NCBI GenBank assembly: GCA_963851105.1
Contig: CAWKNP010000004.1
Span: 248,001 to 312,000 of the forward strand
Source of the DNA: DATARN01 sp963851105
GTDB taxonomy: Bacteria; Actinomycetota; Acidimicrobiia; Acidimicrobiales; Palsa-688
Direction of reading: 5' to 3'
DNA length: 64,000 nt
The notes below the pieces were generated by a model, which worked only from the letters and a program-made list of their open reading frames with translations, was not told where the DNA came from and made no database searches. The number at the start of each line of letters is the position of its first letter. Position 1 is the first letter of the stretch. Made by a program: the position numbers and the translations under genes. Positions 8,431 to 17,520 of the stretch are shown one piece after another.

Positions 8431-10332
8431 ATGCTGTTGGAGACAATCGAAGGTCCGGCGGATCTACGCCAGCTGGACAGCAACCAGCTCGCACTGCTGG
8501 CTTCAGAGATCCGGGAGTTCATCGTCCAGGCGGTGTCGGTGACCGGCGGCCATCTGGGCTCCAACCTCGGAGCCGTCGAGCTGACCCTCGCCATCCACCG
8601 GGCCTTCAACTCCCCGCGCGACATCATCCTCTGGGACACCGGCCACCAGGCCTATACCCACAAGATCGTGACCGGGCGGCGGGCGGCGTTTGCGACCCTG
8701 CGCCAAGCCGGCGGCCTGTCCGGCTACCCCTCCCGTTCTGAGTCGGCCCACGACTGGGTTGAGAACAGCCACGCCTCGACCATCCTCTCCTACGCCCACG
8801 GGCTGGCCGCGGCCATCGAACGCTCGAGCAGCCCCGACCGCACCGTGGTGGCGGTGATCGGCGACGGTTCGCTCACCGGCGGCTTGGCCTACGAAGGGCT
8901 CAACAACCTGGGCCACAGCGGCAGCCGGGTGGTCGTCGTCCTCAACGACAACGGTCGCTCCTACGCACCGACGGTTTCCCGCCTGTCGGAGAGCCTCACC
9001 CGGATCCGCCTCCATCCCGGCCTGAAATCGGTCCGCTCCAAGCTCGAGGAGGCCTTGCGGGTGCTGCCCGCCGTCGGTCCCCTCGCCTACAGCAGTCTCC
9101 AGGGCATGTACTCCGCGATCCGTGAAGTCGTCGAGCCCCCGGCATTTTTCGAGAGTCTCGGTGTCCGCTACGTCGGCCCCGTCGACGGCCACGACATCGT
9201 CGGGTTGGAGACCACGCTGCGCCAGGCCGCAGTTTCCGACGGCCCCATCGTGATCCACGTGCTCACGCACAAGGGCCGGGGCTACGCGCCGGCCGAGGAC
9301 GACGACGAGAAATGCCTGCACGATGCGCAGGTCTTCGATCCTGCCGTGGGCCCGACCGACGCCGGTCTCCTCAATGGCTACACCCAGGCGTTCAACGAAG
9401 CCCTGCTCGAGATCGGCGACGAGTTTCCCCAGGTCGTCGCCCTTACCGCCGCCATGCCTGGCCCCACCGGGCTGCTCCCGTTCCAGGCCCGCTGGCCCGA
9501 CCGCTTCTTCGATGTCGGCATCGCCGAGGCCCACGCCGTGACTTCCGCCGCGGGCATGGCGATGGGCGGCCTGAGGCCGATCGTGGCGATGTACTCGACC
9601 TTCTTCAGCCGCGCCTTCGACCAGGCCAATCTCGACGTCGGCCTCCACGGCCTGCCCGTCGTATTCGCCCTCGATCGGGCCGGGATCACCGGCGACGACG
9701 GCCCGAGCCACCACGGCGTGCTCGACATGGCTCTGTGCCTCAAGATCCCCGGCATGACGATCTTCGCCCCCTCCTCCGCCCAGGAGCTGGCTGTCATGCT
9801 GCGCACCGCCTTGGACCTCGACGGTCCCGCCGCCATCCGCTATCCGAAGGGGGCGGCGCGCGAGGCCGCTCCCAGCCAGGTCGGATCAGGGTTGGCGGCG
9901 CGCCAGGTCATGACCGGCGACACCGAGGTCTGCCTGCTGGCAGTTGGGAAAATGGTCGAGGCCACCGAGAACGCGGCCGCGTTGTTGGGCGTCGATCAGA
10001 TCCAGCCAACGGTCTGGGATGTTCGCATCGTCCGGCCACTCGACCCGGCCATGATCGCCGACGCCGCCCGCCACCGATTGGTCGTGACGATCGAAGACGG
10101 CGTGCGCGAGGGCGGTGCGGGTGCCTACATCGCCCAGGCAATCGCCGACCTCGCCCAGAGCAACCAGCAGCCCGCGCCCCCGGTCCTCGCGCTCGGCACC
10201 CCGACGATGTACATCCCCCACGGCAAGCCAGCCGCGATTCACGCCCAGTTGGGCCTTGACGGCCCGGGGATCGCGGCCGCGACGTTGCAGGCCCGGCGCG
10301 CCGCCAATGCGCCCGCCACCATCATCGACTGA
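8431..10332 (+). CDS. dxs: 1-deoxy-D-xylulose-5-phosphate synthase
   Basis: First enzyme of the MEP isoprenoid pathway: thiamine-diphosphate-dependent condensation of pyruvate and glyceraldehyde 3-phosphate. 633 residues, the usual length. N-terminal domain with GGHLGSNLGAVELT and the ThDP/Mg motif GDGSLTGGLAYEGLN; central pyrimidine-binding domain with DVGIAEAHAVTSAAGMA; GDDGPSHHGVLDMA; and a C-terminal transketolase domain. ATG 8431 gives the full-length start. It lies directly downstream of a polyprenyl synthase in the same direction. No other MEP gene is in the window. Confidence 0.97.
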   Translation: MLLETIEGPADLRQLDSNQLALLASEIREFIVQAVSVTGGHLGSNLGAVELTLAIHRAFNSPRDIILWDTGHQAYTHKIVTGRRAAFATLRQAGGLSGYPSRSESAHDWVENSHASTILSYAHGLAAAIERSSSPDRTVVAVIGDGSLTGGLAYEGLNNLGHSGSRVVVVLNDNGRSYAPTVSRLSESLTRIRLHPGLKSVRSKLEEALRVLPAVGPLAYSSLQGMYSAIREVVEPPAFFESLGVRYVGPVDGHDIVGLETTLRQAAVSDGPIVIHVLTHKGRGYAPAEDDDEKCLHDAQVFDPAVGPTDAGLLNGYTQAFNEALLEIGDEFPQVVALTAAMPGPTGLLPFQARWPDRFFDVGIAEAHAVTSAAGMAMGGLRPIVAMYSTFFSRAFDQANLDVGLHGLPVVFALDRAGITGDDGPSHHGVLDMALCLKIPGMTIFAPSSAQELAVMLRTALDLDGPAAIRYPKGAAREAAPSQVGSGLAARQVMTGDTEVCLLAVGKMVEATENAAALLGVDQIQPTVWDVRIVRPLDPAMIADAARHRLVVTIEDGVREGGAGAYIAQAIADLAQSNQQPAPPVLALGTPTMYIPHGKPAAIHAQLGLDGPGIAAATLQARRAANAPATIID

Positions 10333-10432
10333 CGAACCGGTCACCGACACGACACCGGCGGCAGGGCAACGATGCCCACGCCCCGCGGCCGGGGCCACCC
10401 GGGCCGTAGCCCGCGGCCATGACTCCCGGCCT

Positions 10433-11167
10433 CTAGGCGGCGCCGGGCGGGGGCGGCAGGGCCTCGACCAGGTCGGGTCCCTCGTGGCTCACATCGTTGA
10501 CCAGCGTGCTCACCGGGTAGGCCTCGAAATCCTCTGACGGGGCCGGGACCAACAGATGGCGGAGAGACTCCAGGTCCTCGTTGGCCGGGTCCAGCCACCG
10601 ATCCCACACCTCGGGCGGCAGTATCACCGGCATCCGGTCGTGGATCGTCGCCAGCTTGTCATTGGCCTCTGTCGTGATGATCACGCAGCTGCGGATGGGG
10701 TCGGCGTCGGCGTCGCCGGGCGGCCGCCAGAACTCCCACAGCCCGGCGAACGCCAGCGGGCTTCCGTCTGAGTGGCGAATGACATACGGCAGCTTGCTGC
10801 GCTTCTTGGCGCCGCCCTCCTGCACCTGCCACTCGTAGAACGCGTCGGCGGGAACGATGCAGCGCCGGCGGCCGAGGGCCCGCTTGTAGGCGCTCTTGGT
10901 GTCGATCGTTTCCGCACGGGCGTTGATCATCTTGTTGCCGACCGACGCGTCCTTGGCCCACGACGGGATCAATCCCCACCGAAAGGCCCCGAGTTGCCGC
11001 CTCTTTTTTTCCCCGGCCTCTTTTGGCCGCCGCTCGGCCACCGCGTAGACGTCTTGGGTGGGGGCCACGTTGTAGCGGATAGGGAGCTCTTCGACCTTGA
11101 CATCGTCGACCGCGAAGACCTTGGCCAGATCGGCGGGCGCCGACGTCGAGGTATAGCGGCCGCACAT
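10433..11167 (-). CDS. SRAP-family DNA-protein crosslink / SOS response-associated protein
   Basis: HMCES/YedK-like protein of 244 residues that covalently caps abasic sites in single-stranded DNA. It begins MCGRYTS; after Met removal Cys2 is the catalytic nucleophile, which fixes the start at ATG 11167 rather than the longer frame upstream. Other SRAP signatures are present: RYNVAPTQ, WGLIPSWAKD, NARAETI, CIVPADAFYEW, and T-x-A-N ending in IHDRMPVILPP. It is convergent with dxs and divergent, with almost no gap, from an amino-acid permease. Function is established for the family; no LexA box was identified. Confidence 0.94.
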   Translation of the reverse strand: MCGRYTSTSAPADLAKVFAVDDVKVEELPIRYNVAPTQDVYAVAERRPKEAGEKKRRQLGAFRWGLIPSWAKDASVGNKMINARAETIDTKSAYKRALGRRRCIVPADAFYEWQVQEGGAKKRSKLPYVIRHSDGSPLAFAGLWEFWRPPGDADADPIRSCVIITTEANDKLATIHDRMPVILPPEVWDRWLDPANEDLESLRHLLVPAPSEDFEAYPVSTLVNDVSHEGPDLVEALPPPPGAA

Positions 11168-11210
11168 CGTGTCGAAGCTAGTAGCAAAAACGGGCAAAAC
11201 GGGTAGGGCC

Positions 11211-12863
11211 ATGGCCATGACAACGGCAACCGACTCCGCCGAGGGCTCGCTCAACCGTCAGGTCGGGCTCCTCGGGCTCACCTTCATCTCACTCGGCTCG
11301 ATCATCGGATCGGGGTGGCTGCTCGGCGCCTTGACGGCGGCCAAGGCGGCGGGACCGGCCTCGCTCGTATCGTGGCTGCTGGCGGCGGCCATCATCGTGG
11401 TGCTGGCCCTGGTCCACGCCGAATTGGGCGCCACCTATCCTGTGTCGGGAGGCACCGCTCGCTTTCCCCACCTGGTCTTCGGCCCTTTCGGCGGGTTCAC
11501 GGCCGGTTGGATGGCATGGCTGGGGTCGGTCACCATCGCCCCCATCGAGGTCGAGGCGGCGCTTCAGTACCTCGGCAACAAGTGGAGCGGCCTGGTCCAC
11601 GTGGTCAAAGGCACGCCGGTGCTGACCGGCACCGGCCTCGCGCTGGCCGCGGTGTTGATGCTGTCGTTCACGGTGGTCAACATCCTCGGCGTTCGCTGGC
11701 TGGCCCAGACCAACAAATGGGCGGTGTGGTGGAAGCTCACTGTGCCGTTGGTCACGATCGTCGTGCTGATGATCTCGTCGTTCCACCTGTCGAATTTCCA
11801 TGCCGGCGGCTTCGCGCCCTTCGGGGTGAAGGGGATCCTCGAGGCGTTGCCGGCCGGCGTCGTCTTCGCGTTGCTCGGCTTCGAGCAGGCCATCCAGATG
11901 GGCGGGGAAGCCCGCAACCCCAGCCGTGACATACCGCGTGCGGTCGTCGGGGCCATGCTCGTCGGCACCGCCATCTACATCCTGCTCGAGGTGTGCTTCA
12001 TCGGCGCCCTGGAGCCGCACAACCTGTTGCACGGGTGGGGCAACCCAATCGGCAAGGGCGGCTTCGGGCCCTACGCCCAGCTGGCGACCGGCCTCGGCCT
12101 CGGCTGGCTGGCGTTCCTGCTGTACGTCGACGCCTTCGTCTCACCCGCGGGCACGGGGCTGGTGTACGTCGGCACTTCGTCGCGGCTGTCGTATGCGATG
12201 GGGCGCAACGGATACATCCCCAAGTCGTTCGAAAAGGTCAACCGGCGCGGCGTGCCCTGGGTGAGCATCCTGAGTGCCTTCGTGGCCGGGATGATCGTGT
12301 TCCTCCCCTTCCGGGGCTGGCAGCAGCTCGTCACCTTCATCAGCTCGGCCGCCGCCATCATGTACGCGTTTGCCCCCGTCTCCCTCGCCGCCCTCCGCCG
12401 CTCCGATCCGGGTCGGGAGCGCCCTTACCGGCTTCCGGCCGCCGGTGTCCTCGCTCCCGTGGGGTTCATCTCCGCCAACCTGATCCTCTATTGGAGCGGT
12501 TGGCACACCGACGCCAAGTTGTACCTCGCCATCGTCGTGGGCCTTGTGATTTTGGCAGCGTCGCATCTCACGGGAGTCGTCGAGCGGCGCCCTTCGTTCG
12601 AGTGGCGGGCCTCGGCGTGGATCTGGCCGTGGCTCGGCGGCATGGCGGTGATCACCTGGCTGGGCCAATTCGACGGGCGCAAGGTCATCCCGTTCTGGTG
12701 GGACATGGTCATCGTGGCCGCCTTCAGCCTCGCCATCTTCCAGATGGCGGTGCACCTGGCCCTCGACGAAAAGGGGATCCGGACCTACCTGGAGGATCAG
12801 CAGGAAGAGGCGGCCACCGAGGAGGCCGAGTTGGAGCCCGAGTCCGAAGGGGCGACGGTCTAG
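11211..12863 (+). CDS. APC-superfamily amino acid/polyamine permease
   Basis: A 550-residue integral membrane transporter of the amino acid-polyamine-organocation superfamily, with about twelve hydrophobic segments. Helix 1 carries GSIIGSGWLLG, the unwound substrate-binding region (consensus GxxIGxG), and a helix 6-like LLGFEQAIQMGGEARNPSRDIPRA follows. The C-terminus is an acidic, probably cytoplasmic tail (EEAATEEAELEPESEG). Substrate is not predictable. The open frame begins at GTG 11169, one base from the divergent SRAP start; I prefer ATG 11211 (or 11217), just before the family N-terminus. Regulation is not evident. Confidence 0.88.
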   Translation: MAMTTATDSAEGSLNRQVGLLGLTFISLGSIIGSGWLLGALTAAKAAGPASLVSWLLAAAIIVVLALVHAELGATYPVSGGTARFPHLVFGPFGGFTAGWMAWLGSVTIAPIEVEAALQYLGNKWSGLVHVVKGTPVLTGTGLALAAVLMLSFTVVNILGVRWLAQTNKWAVWWKLTVPLVTIVVLMISSFHLSNFHAGGFAPFGVKGILEALPAGVVFALLGFEQAIQMGGEARNPSRDIPRAVVGAMLVGTAIYILLEVCFIGALEPHNLLHGWGNPIGKGGFGPYAQLATGLGLGWLAFLLYVDAFVSPAGTGLVYVGTSSRLSYAMGRNGYIPKSFEKVNRRGVPWVSILSAFVAGMIVFLPFRGWQQLVTFISSAAAIMYAFAPVSLAALRRSDPGRERPYRLPAAGVLAPVGFISANLILYWSGWHTDAKLYLAIVVGLVILAASHLTGVVERRPSFEWRASAWIWPWLGGMAVITWLGQFDGRKVIPFWWDMVIVAAFSLAIFQMAVHLALDEKGIRTYLEDQQEEAATEEAELEPESEGATV

Positions 12864-12940
12864 CCGCGCTCGCGGCGTCGACGGGTTCTACGTGCAAGCG
12901 GAAGAACGCGACGCCACGGTCCGCGCCACCGGCGGGCCGA

Positions 12941-13228
12941 TCAGCGCGCTGGGGCCTGACTCGCCGCCCGGGCGGCCGCCTTTTCCTTGGCCACGATGCG
13001 GCTGCGGGCCATCGCCGGCGGCCGGGCACCCGGTGGGGTCACGAAGTCGTCGAGCAGCTGGCGGGTGGCGGCCGCGACCTCGTTGACGGCGCGATCGAAG
13101 ACCTCCTGGTTCGCCTTTGAGGGGGCCCGCTGGCCGCTGACCTTGCGGATGAACTGGAGGGCGGCGGCGTGGACTTCGTCGTCCGTGGCTGGTTCCTCGC
13201 CCCGCAGGGTGACGATGCTGCGACACAT
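12941..13228 (-). CDS. DUF2277 domain protein
   Basis: A small protein of 95 residues beginning MCRSIVTLRGEEPATDDEV, a pattern I recognise as DUF2277, an uncharacterised family common in Actinobacteria. The body (AALQFIRKVSGQRAPSKAN, FDRAVNEVAAATRQLL) is helical and resembles a helical DNA-associated fold, and the tail is Ala/Lys/Arg-rich. ATG 13228 is the only sensible start; the longer frame upstream is a shadow of the glycosylase gene. It lies between the permease and the tag gene, both about 30-80 bases away. Biochemical function is unknown. Confidence 0.8.
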   Translation of the reverse strand: MCRSIVTLRGEEPATDDEVHAAALQFIRKVSGQRAPSKANQEVFDRAVNEVAAATRQLLDDFVTPPGARPPAMARSRIVAKEKAAARAASQAPAR

Positions 13229-13257
13229 GCCGCGACGATACGTGGATCGTCGGGGGT

Positions 13258-13875
13258 TTAGTGGGGCCTCGGGAAATTGGCCCGGGCTTCGGTCGCCGCA
13301 GGCCGGCGCCAGCAGCCCTCGAGATGGTCGTTGACCATACCCATGGCCTGCATGAATGCGTAGACGGTCGTCGGGCCGACGAAGGTCCAGCCCCGGCGTT
13401 TCAGGTCCTTGCTGAGAGCGGTTGACTCGGGGGTGAATGGCGGAGGCGAGGAGGCAGCCAGCCGATCGGCGGGCTCCCAGCGCCACAGGTAGGCGCCGAG
13501 CGACCCGAACTCCTGGCCCAGCGCGATGGCCTGCCGGGCGTTGTTGATGGTGGAGACGATCTTGCCCCGGTGGCGAACGATGCCGGGGTTGGCCAGTAGC
13601 CGCTCTATGTCGTCATCGTTGAAGGCCGCGACCGCGGAGAGGTCGAATTGGGCGAAGGCCTGTCGGAACGCCGGGCGCTTGCGCAGGATGGTGAGCCAGC
13701 TCAACCCCGCCTGGAACCCCTCGAGGCAAAGCTTCTCGAAGAGGAACTCGTCGTTGCCGACCGGGAAACCCCATTCCTCGTCGTGGTAGTGGGCGTACTC
13801 CTCGCTGGTCCCCCACCCGCAGCGGGCCTGACCGTCGGACCCGTAGGCCAGACCGGGCGCCAAATTGTCGGTCAC
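13258..13875 (-). CDS. tag: DNA-3-methyladenine glycosylase I
   Basis: Base-excision repair enzyme that removes 3-methyladenine from alkylated DNA. The 205-residue product has the Tag signatures: ARCGWG near the N-terminus (zinc-binding Cys), YHDEEWGFPV, LCLEGFQAGLSW, ILRKRPAFRQAF, and RGWTFVGPTTVYAFMQAMGMVNDH with the C-terminal zinc-binding His/Cys (NDHLEGCW). Start is GTG 13875, which overlaps the stop of the upstream ECF transporter gene as GTGA (13872-13875), so translation is coupled. Placement after an ECF operon probably reflects co-transcription rather than shared function. Confidence 0.95.
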   Translation of the reverse strand: MTDNLAPGLAYGSDGQARCGWGTSEEYAHYHDEEWGFPVGNDEFLFEKLCLEGFQAGLSWLTILRKRPAFRQAFAQFDLSAVAAFNDDDIERLLANPGIVRHRGKIVSTINNARQAIALGQEFGSLGAYLWRWEPADRLAASSPPPFTPESTALSKDLKRRGWTFVGPTTVYAFMQAMGMVNDHLEGCWRRPAATEARANFPRPH

Positions 13876-14690
13876 AGCACGATCCCGATGACGGCGGCCG
13901 CGGCCACGATCAGGACCGCGACCACGTCCCGCCACCCGGGGCGCGCCGTCGAGTCCGACACTGAGGCGAAGCCTCCCCGCGCCTCGATTGCTTCCCCCAG
14001 CTCGGTCGCCCGGCGCAGCGACACCGCGATGCTCGTAAACAACAGGTCCTGGGCATCCCGCATCATCCAGCTCCAACGAGGTTCCCGCTCGAGGCGGCCG
14101 CTCGGCCGCAGCCGGCGGGCCGCTACGAGCGTGCGCACCTCGTCAATAAGCAACGGCAGGCATCGTATCGACAGCGCGATGGCGGCGGCCCACTCGTCGA
14201 CGGGCAGGCGGAACCAGCGCAACGGTGTTCCCAGCCGGGCCAGGGACGGCGCCACCTCTGCCAGTGGCGTGGTCCACGTGACGACGGCCGCGCCGACCAT
14301 GACCACCACTGCCAGGGCCGTGATTCGGCTCCACTCCTCGAGGCCGCCCCAGCTCACCGGGACGCCGGCGAAGTGGCCGATGGGCTTGGCCGAGGAGCTC
14401 ATCGCCAGGAACGCGCCGAACGCGAACCCGATCCAGAACCAGCGGGGCAGGCGGGGCAAGGCGCCGCGGGGGATGCGGGCCACCCCCCAGGCAAGCGCGA
14501 CCAGCACGGCCCCGGCCCCGATGGCGGGCCAGGTTGGGGAGAAGGCCAGCAGCAGCGCGACCACGAGGACCGAGACCAGCTTGGTGCCCGCCCACAACCG
14601 GTGCATGGCGGTGTTGCCCGCGATGGGGCGTAGCAGCGTGAGCTCCGCGGGCCGCCGTTTTCGGGTCCCCGGGTCCCGGTGCCCAGTCAT
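13872..14690 (-). CDS. ECF transporter T component (EcfT/CbiQ)
   Basis: Transmembrane coupling protein of an energy-coupling factor ABC importer, 272 residues. After an N-terminal PIAGNTAMHRLWAGTKLVSVLV segment typical of EcfT come several hydrophobic helices and the coupling-helix motif with A-x-x-A-R-G-G (AIEARGG, about residue 240), which contacts the ATPases. Its ATG overlaps the stop of the fused ATPase gene upstream (ATGA 14687-14690), and its own stop overlaps the tag start. It therefore sits in the middle of a three-gene coupled operon. Substrate of the transporter is not identifiable here. Confidence 0.92.
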   Translation of the reverse strand: MTGHRDPGTRKRRPAELTLLRPIAGNTAMHRLWAGTKLVSVLVVALLLAFSPTWPAIGAGAVLVALAWGVARIPRGALPRLPRWFWIGFAFGAFLAMSSSAKPIGHFAGVPVSWGGLEEWSRITALAVVVMVGAAVVTWTTPLAEVAPSLARLGTPLRWFRLPVDEWAAAIALSIRCLPLLIDEVRTLVAARRLRPSGRLEREPRWSWMMRDAQDLLFTSIAVSLRRATELGEAIEARGGFASVSDSTARPGWRDVVAVLIVAAAAVIGIVL

Positions 14691-16849
14691 CCGACGCCCT
14701 CGGTGGCGGCGCGCTGGGCGAGCGATTCGTCGGCCACGATGCGGCCCCGTTCCAGGCTGATCACGCGGTCGACCAACTGGTCGGCACCATCGGTGTCGTG
14801 CGACACCAGGATGAGGGTGATGCCCATTTCGCGGCGGAGGCCCTGGAGCACCGCGATGAGCTCGCGCCGGGCGATGTCGTCGAGGCCCGCGAACGGCTCG
14901 TCGAGGATCACGACGGCGGGCCGCCGGGCCAGCATCCCTGCCAGTGCCACCCGGCGTTGCTGGCCGCCGCTCAGCTGGTCGATGGCCCGACCGGCGAGCT
15001 CGACGGGGTCGAGCCCGACCAACCTGAGGGCGCGGTCGGCGCCGACGTCATCGACGCCGGACGCGGCCCGCACGTCGCCGCGGACCGAGCTGCGAAGCAG
15101 CTGCAACCGGGCGTGCTGGAACGACAGGGCGACGTGGCCCAACCGGCGGTCGAGCGCTTGGCCACCGAGGGTGGCCCGCCCCTCGCTCGGGACGAGCAGG
15201 CCGGCGAGGATCCACGCCAGCGTGGATTTGCCCGACCCGTTGTGCCCCACGACCATGACGGCTTCGCCCGCTCCCACAGTGAGGTCCACGCCGCTCAGCG
15301 CCCGGTGGGCCCAAGGGGAACCAGCGGTGTACACGTGACCGATGTCTGACAGCTCGAGGGTGGGCGCGCCCGCCGTGCGGGCGCCAGTCAGGGCGCCTTC
15401 GGCGGTGGACCCGGGGAAGGACCGATAGGAGGGTTCGGGGGTAGCGTCGGCGATGGGCTCTGGCACCGTCTCCGGGGGCAACTCGACGATGCGTCCGCGC
15501 TCGAGGAACACGATGCGATCGGCGCGGCGCGCCTCCTCGCGGCGGTGGGTGACGTGGACGACGGCCAAACCCTCCTCAACCGCCAGGCGGGCCAGCATGT
15601 CGGTGAGGAGCCGCCGGCCGGCGGCGTCGACCATGGCGGTCGACTCGTCGGAAATGAGGAGGCTCGGCCGGCGCGCCAGGGCGGCCGCCACGGCCAGGCG
15701 CTGGAGCTCGCCGCCGGAAAGCGTCGCCGTTTCCCGGTCGGCGAAGCCGTCGAGCCCCACGCGGCCGAGCAGGGCGGCGACATCCACCGCGTGTTCCCGC
15801 GGCAGACCCCACACCAGGTCGTCGCGCACCCGGACGCCGAGGACCTGACTCTCCGGGCGCTGGAAGATGACGGCGGTGCCGCCCGGTCGTCCCGGGGCCA
15901 CGGCGCCGGGGCGGTGGACGGTGCCGGAGGTGGGCTCCCGGCCTCCCAGGATGCGCACGAGGGTGGATTTTCCCGAGCCGTTGGGTCCCACCACTGCGAC
16001 GAACTGGCCGGGCTCGACCGTCAGAGAAATCTCTTCGAGGGCGGCGGTGGTCATGCCGGGATAGGTGTGGCTGACGTTGACCAGGCGAACGGGGACGGGC
16101 CCCGGGGCGGTCGTGGCGGGGCCCACAGCAGGGGCGCTGGCGGGGGCCGCCCTGGCGGGGGTGCCGGCGGGGGGGCCAGCGGGGGCCGGCGCGGTGCGGG
16201 CCGACGGGAGCTGGGTGCGCTCGAGGCGGGCGAGGGGCGGCCAGGTCAGCATCCTCCCCACCGCCGCGCCCACGACGATGCCGACCAACAGGGCGATGGG
16301 CACCCCGATGGCCCAGTCGCGGACCATCCAATGGACGATGGGGTCGCCGAGGCGGGTGATGCGCACCAGGCCGAGCTGGCGCAGATTGGCCTTGGCCCCG
16401 TCCCAGGTGTTGGTGATCTGATCGAGCGCCAGCGTGCGCAACTGGCCGAAGACGGTGAGGAGGGCCACGGCGCCGATGGCCGTGGGCGGCCAGAGCGCCG
16501 CCGTCGCCACGGCCAGCATGCGGACGAAGCCCCATTTCCGGCGCCAGGCAATACCGAGCAGCGCGCCGATCACCGCGCAACCGGCGACATTGGATGCCAG
16601 TCCCGTGCCGGCGATGAGCATCCCGACCGTCGTTCCGGCAATGGCGGCAGCCAGTACTGCCCGGGGCCGGTTGCGCGCCGCCACCGCCGCCATGGGCGCC
16701 GCGGCGGCCGCGATGAAGACCGTTGTCGCAGGCAGCAGCCAACCGATGGTGATGAGCGCGACCGAGACATCGGCCAGGACGGCGGCCTCGGCCAGCTCCT
16801 GGGGACGCAGGGGCCCACGTCCCCGCCACGACGCCCGCCGCTTTCCCAC
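14687..16849 (-). CDS. Fused ECF transporter: membrane domain plus two ATPase domains
   Basis: A 720-residue fusion. Residues 1-215 contain six or so hydrophobic segments (possible substrate-binding S component or DUF2232-like membrane domain), followed by a Pro/Ala-rich linker and two complete ABC ATPases. ATPase 1: Walker A GPNGSGKST, signature LSGGELQ, Walker B LLISDEST, switch His in VVHVTHR. ATPase 2: Walker A GHNGSGKST, signature LSGGQQRR, Walker B VVILDEP, ILVSHD. Together with the coupled EcfT gene this gives a whole importer from two genes. The GTG at 16849 starts the frame. Whether the membrane domain is the specificity subunit is inference; no riboswitch was seen upstream. Confidence 0.88.
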   Translation of the reverse strand: MGKRRASWRGRGPLRPQELAEAAVLADVSVALITIGWLLPATTVFIAAAAAPMAAVAARNRPRAVLAAAIAGTTVGMLIAGTGLASNVAGCAVIGALLGIAWRRKWGFVRMLAVATAALWPPTAIGAVALLTVFGQLRTLALDQITNTWDGAKANLRQLGLVRITRLGDPIVHWMVRDWAIGVPIALLVGIVVGAAVGRMLTWPPLARLERTQLPSARTAPAPAGPPAGTPARAAPASAPAVGPATTAPGPVPVRLVNVSHTYPGMTTAALEEISLTVEPGQFVAVVGPNGSGKSTLVRILGGREPTSGTVHRPGAVAPGRPGGTAVIFQRPESQVLGVRVRDDLVWGLPREHAVDVAALLGRVGLDGFADRETATLSGGELQRLAVAAALARRPSLLISDESTAMVDAAGRRLLTDMLARLAVEEGLAVVHVTHRREEARRADRIVFLERGRIVELPPETVPEPIADATPEPSYRSFPGSTAEGALTGARTAGAPTLELSDIGHVYTAGSPWAHRALSGVDLTVGAGEAVMVVGHNGSGKSTLAWILAGLLVPSEGRATLGGQALDRRLGHVALSFQHARLQLLRSSVRGDVRAASGVDDVGADRALRLVGLDPVELAGRAIDQLSGGQQRRVALAGMLARRPAVVILDEPFAGLDDIARRELIAVLQGLRREMGITLILVSHDTDGADQLVDRVISLERGRIVADESLAQRAATEGVG

Positions 16850-16959
16850 CGACCCAGCCTCTCATCCCGGGAGCACCTGCCGGGAGCACGCGCTCTGCGA
16901 GCACTGCGGCCTGAGGACCACGGCCCTCCGGACCGCGGGAGCGCCGGTAGCTTCAGGCC

Positions 16960-17520
16960 ATGGGTGACAAGGAGATCGACCAGGCCGTGCGGCAGGTGCT
17001 GAACGGATTGGGCGCCGCCTACGAGATGGTTCCGTGCGACCCCGCGCTGGCCGACACCGACGCGTTCTGCCGGGCCTACGGCTACTCGCTGCGCGACTCG
17101 GCCAACACCATTGTCGTCGCCGGCAAGGCCCAGCCGCCCCGCTACGCCGCCTGCGTCGTGCTCGCCGACACCCGTTTGGATGTGAACCGGACCGTCAAGC
17201 AGCGCCTCGGCGTCCGCCGGGCGTCATTCGCCTCGGCCGAGGAGACCGCCGCGCTCACGGGAATGATGATTGGAGGCGTGACGGTGTTCGCCCTGCCGCC
17301 CGACCTGCCAATCTGGGTCGACGAACGCGTCATGGCCCGGGAACGGATCATCCTCGGGGGAGGCAGCCGCAGCTGGAAGGTGGTCGCTTCACCCGACGTC
17401 CTCCGCCACCTCCCGAACGTCGAGATCGTCGAATCCCTGGCAGTCGACCGGCCGCGGCCCGAGGGCAACAGTGACGCCAGCTCAGGCGACAGCGTCACTC
17501 CGCCGTCGCCGGCCGGGTGA
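16960..17520 (+). CDS. YbaK/prolyl-tRNA editing domain protein
   Basis: A 186-residue stand-alone aminoacyl-tRNA deacylase-like protein of the YbaK/ProX/EbsC type, which hydrolyses mischarged tRNA (for example Cys- or Ala-tRNAPro). It shows the family pattern: a lysine in an NTIVVAGKAQP stretch, DVNRTVKQRLGVRRASFASAEE, TGMMIGGVTVFALP and an ERIILGGGSRSWKV C-terminal motif. ATG 16960 is the natural start, divergent from the ECF transporter by about 110 bases. The 3' end overlaps the convergent dCTP deaminase gene by 26 bases. The exact tRNA target is unknown. Confidence 0.87.
   Translation: MGDKEIDQAVRQVLNGLGAAYEMVPCDPALADTDAFCRAYGYSLRDSANTIVVAGKAQPPRYAACVVLADTRLDVNRTVKQRLGVRRASFASAEETAALTGMMIGGVTVFALPPDLPIWVDERVMARERIILGGGSRSWKVVASPDVLRHLPNVEIVESLAVDRPRPEGNSDASSGDSVTPPSPAG

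Noticed and set aside
14687..16849. Cobalamin or thiamine riboswitch upstream of the ECF transporter
   Set aside because: The 110 bases before the start show no conserved riboswitch motif I could recognise.
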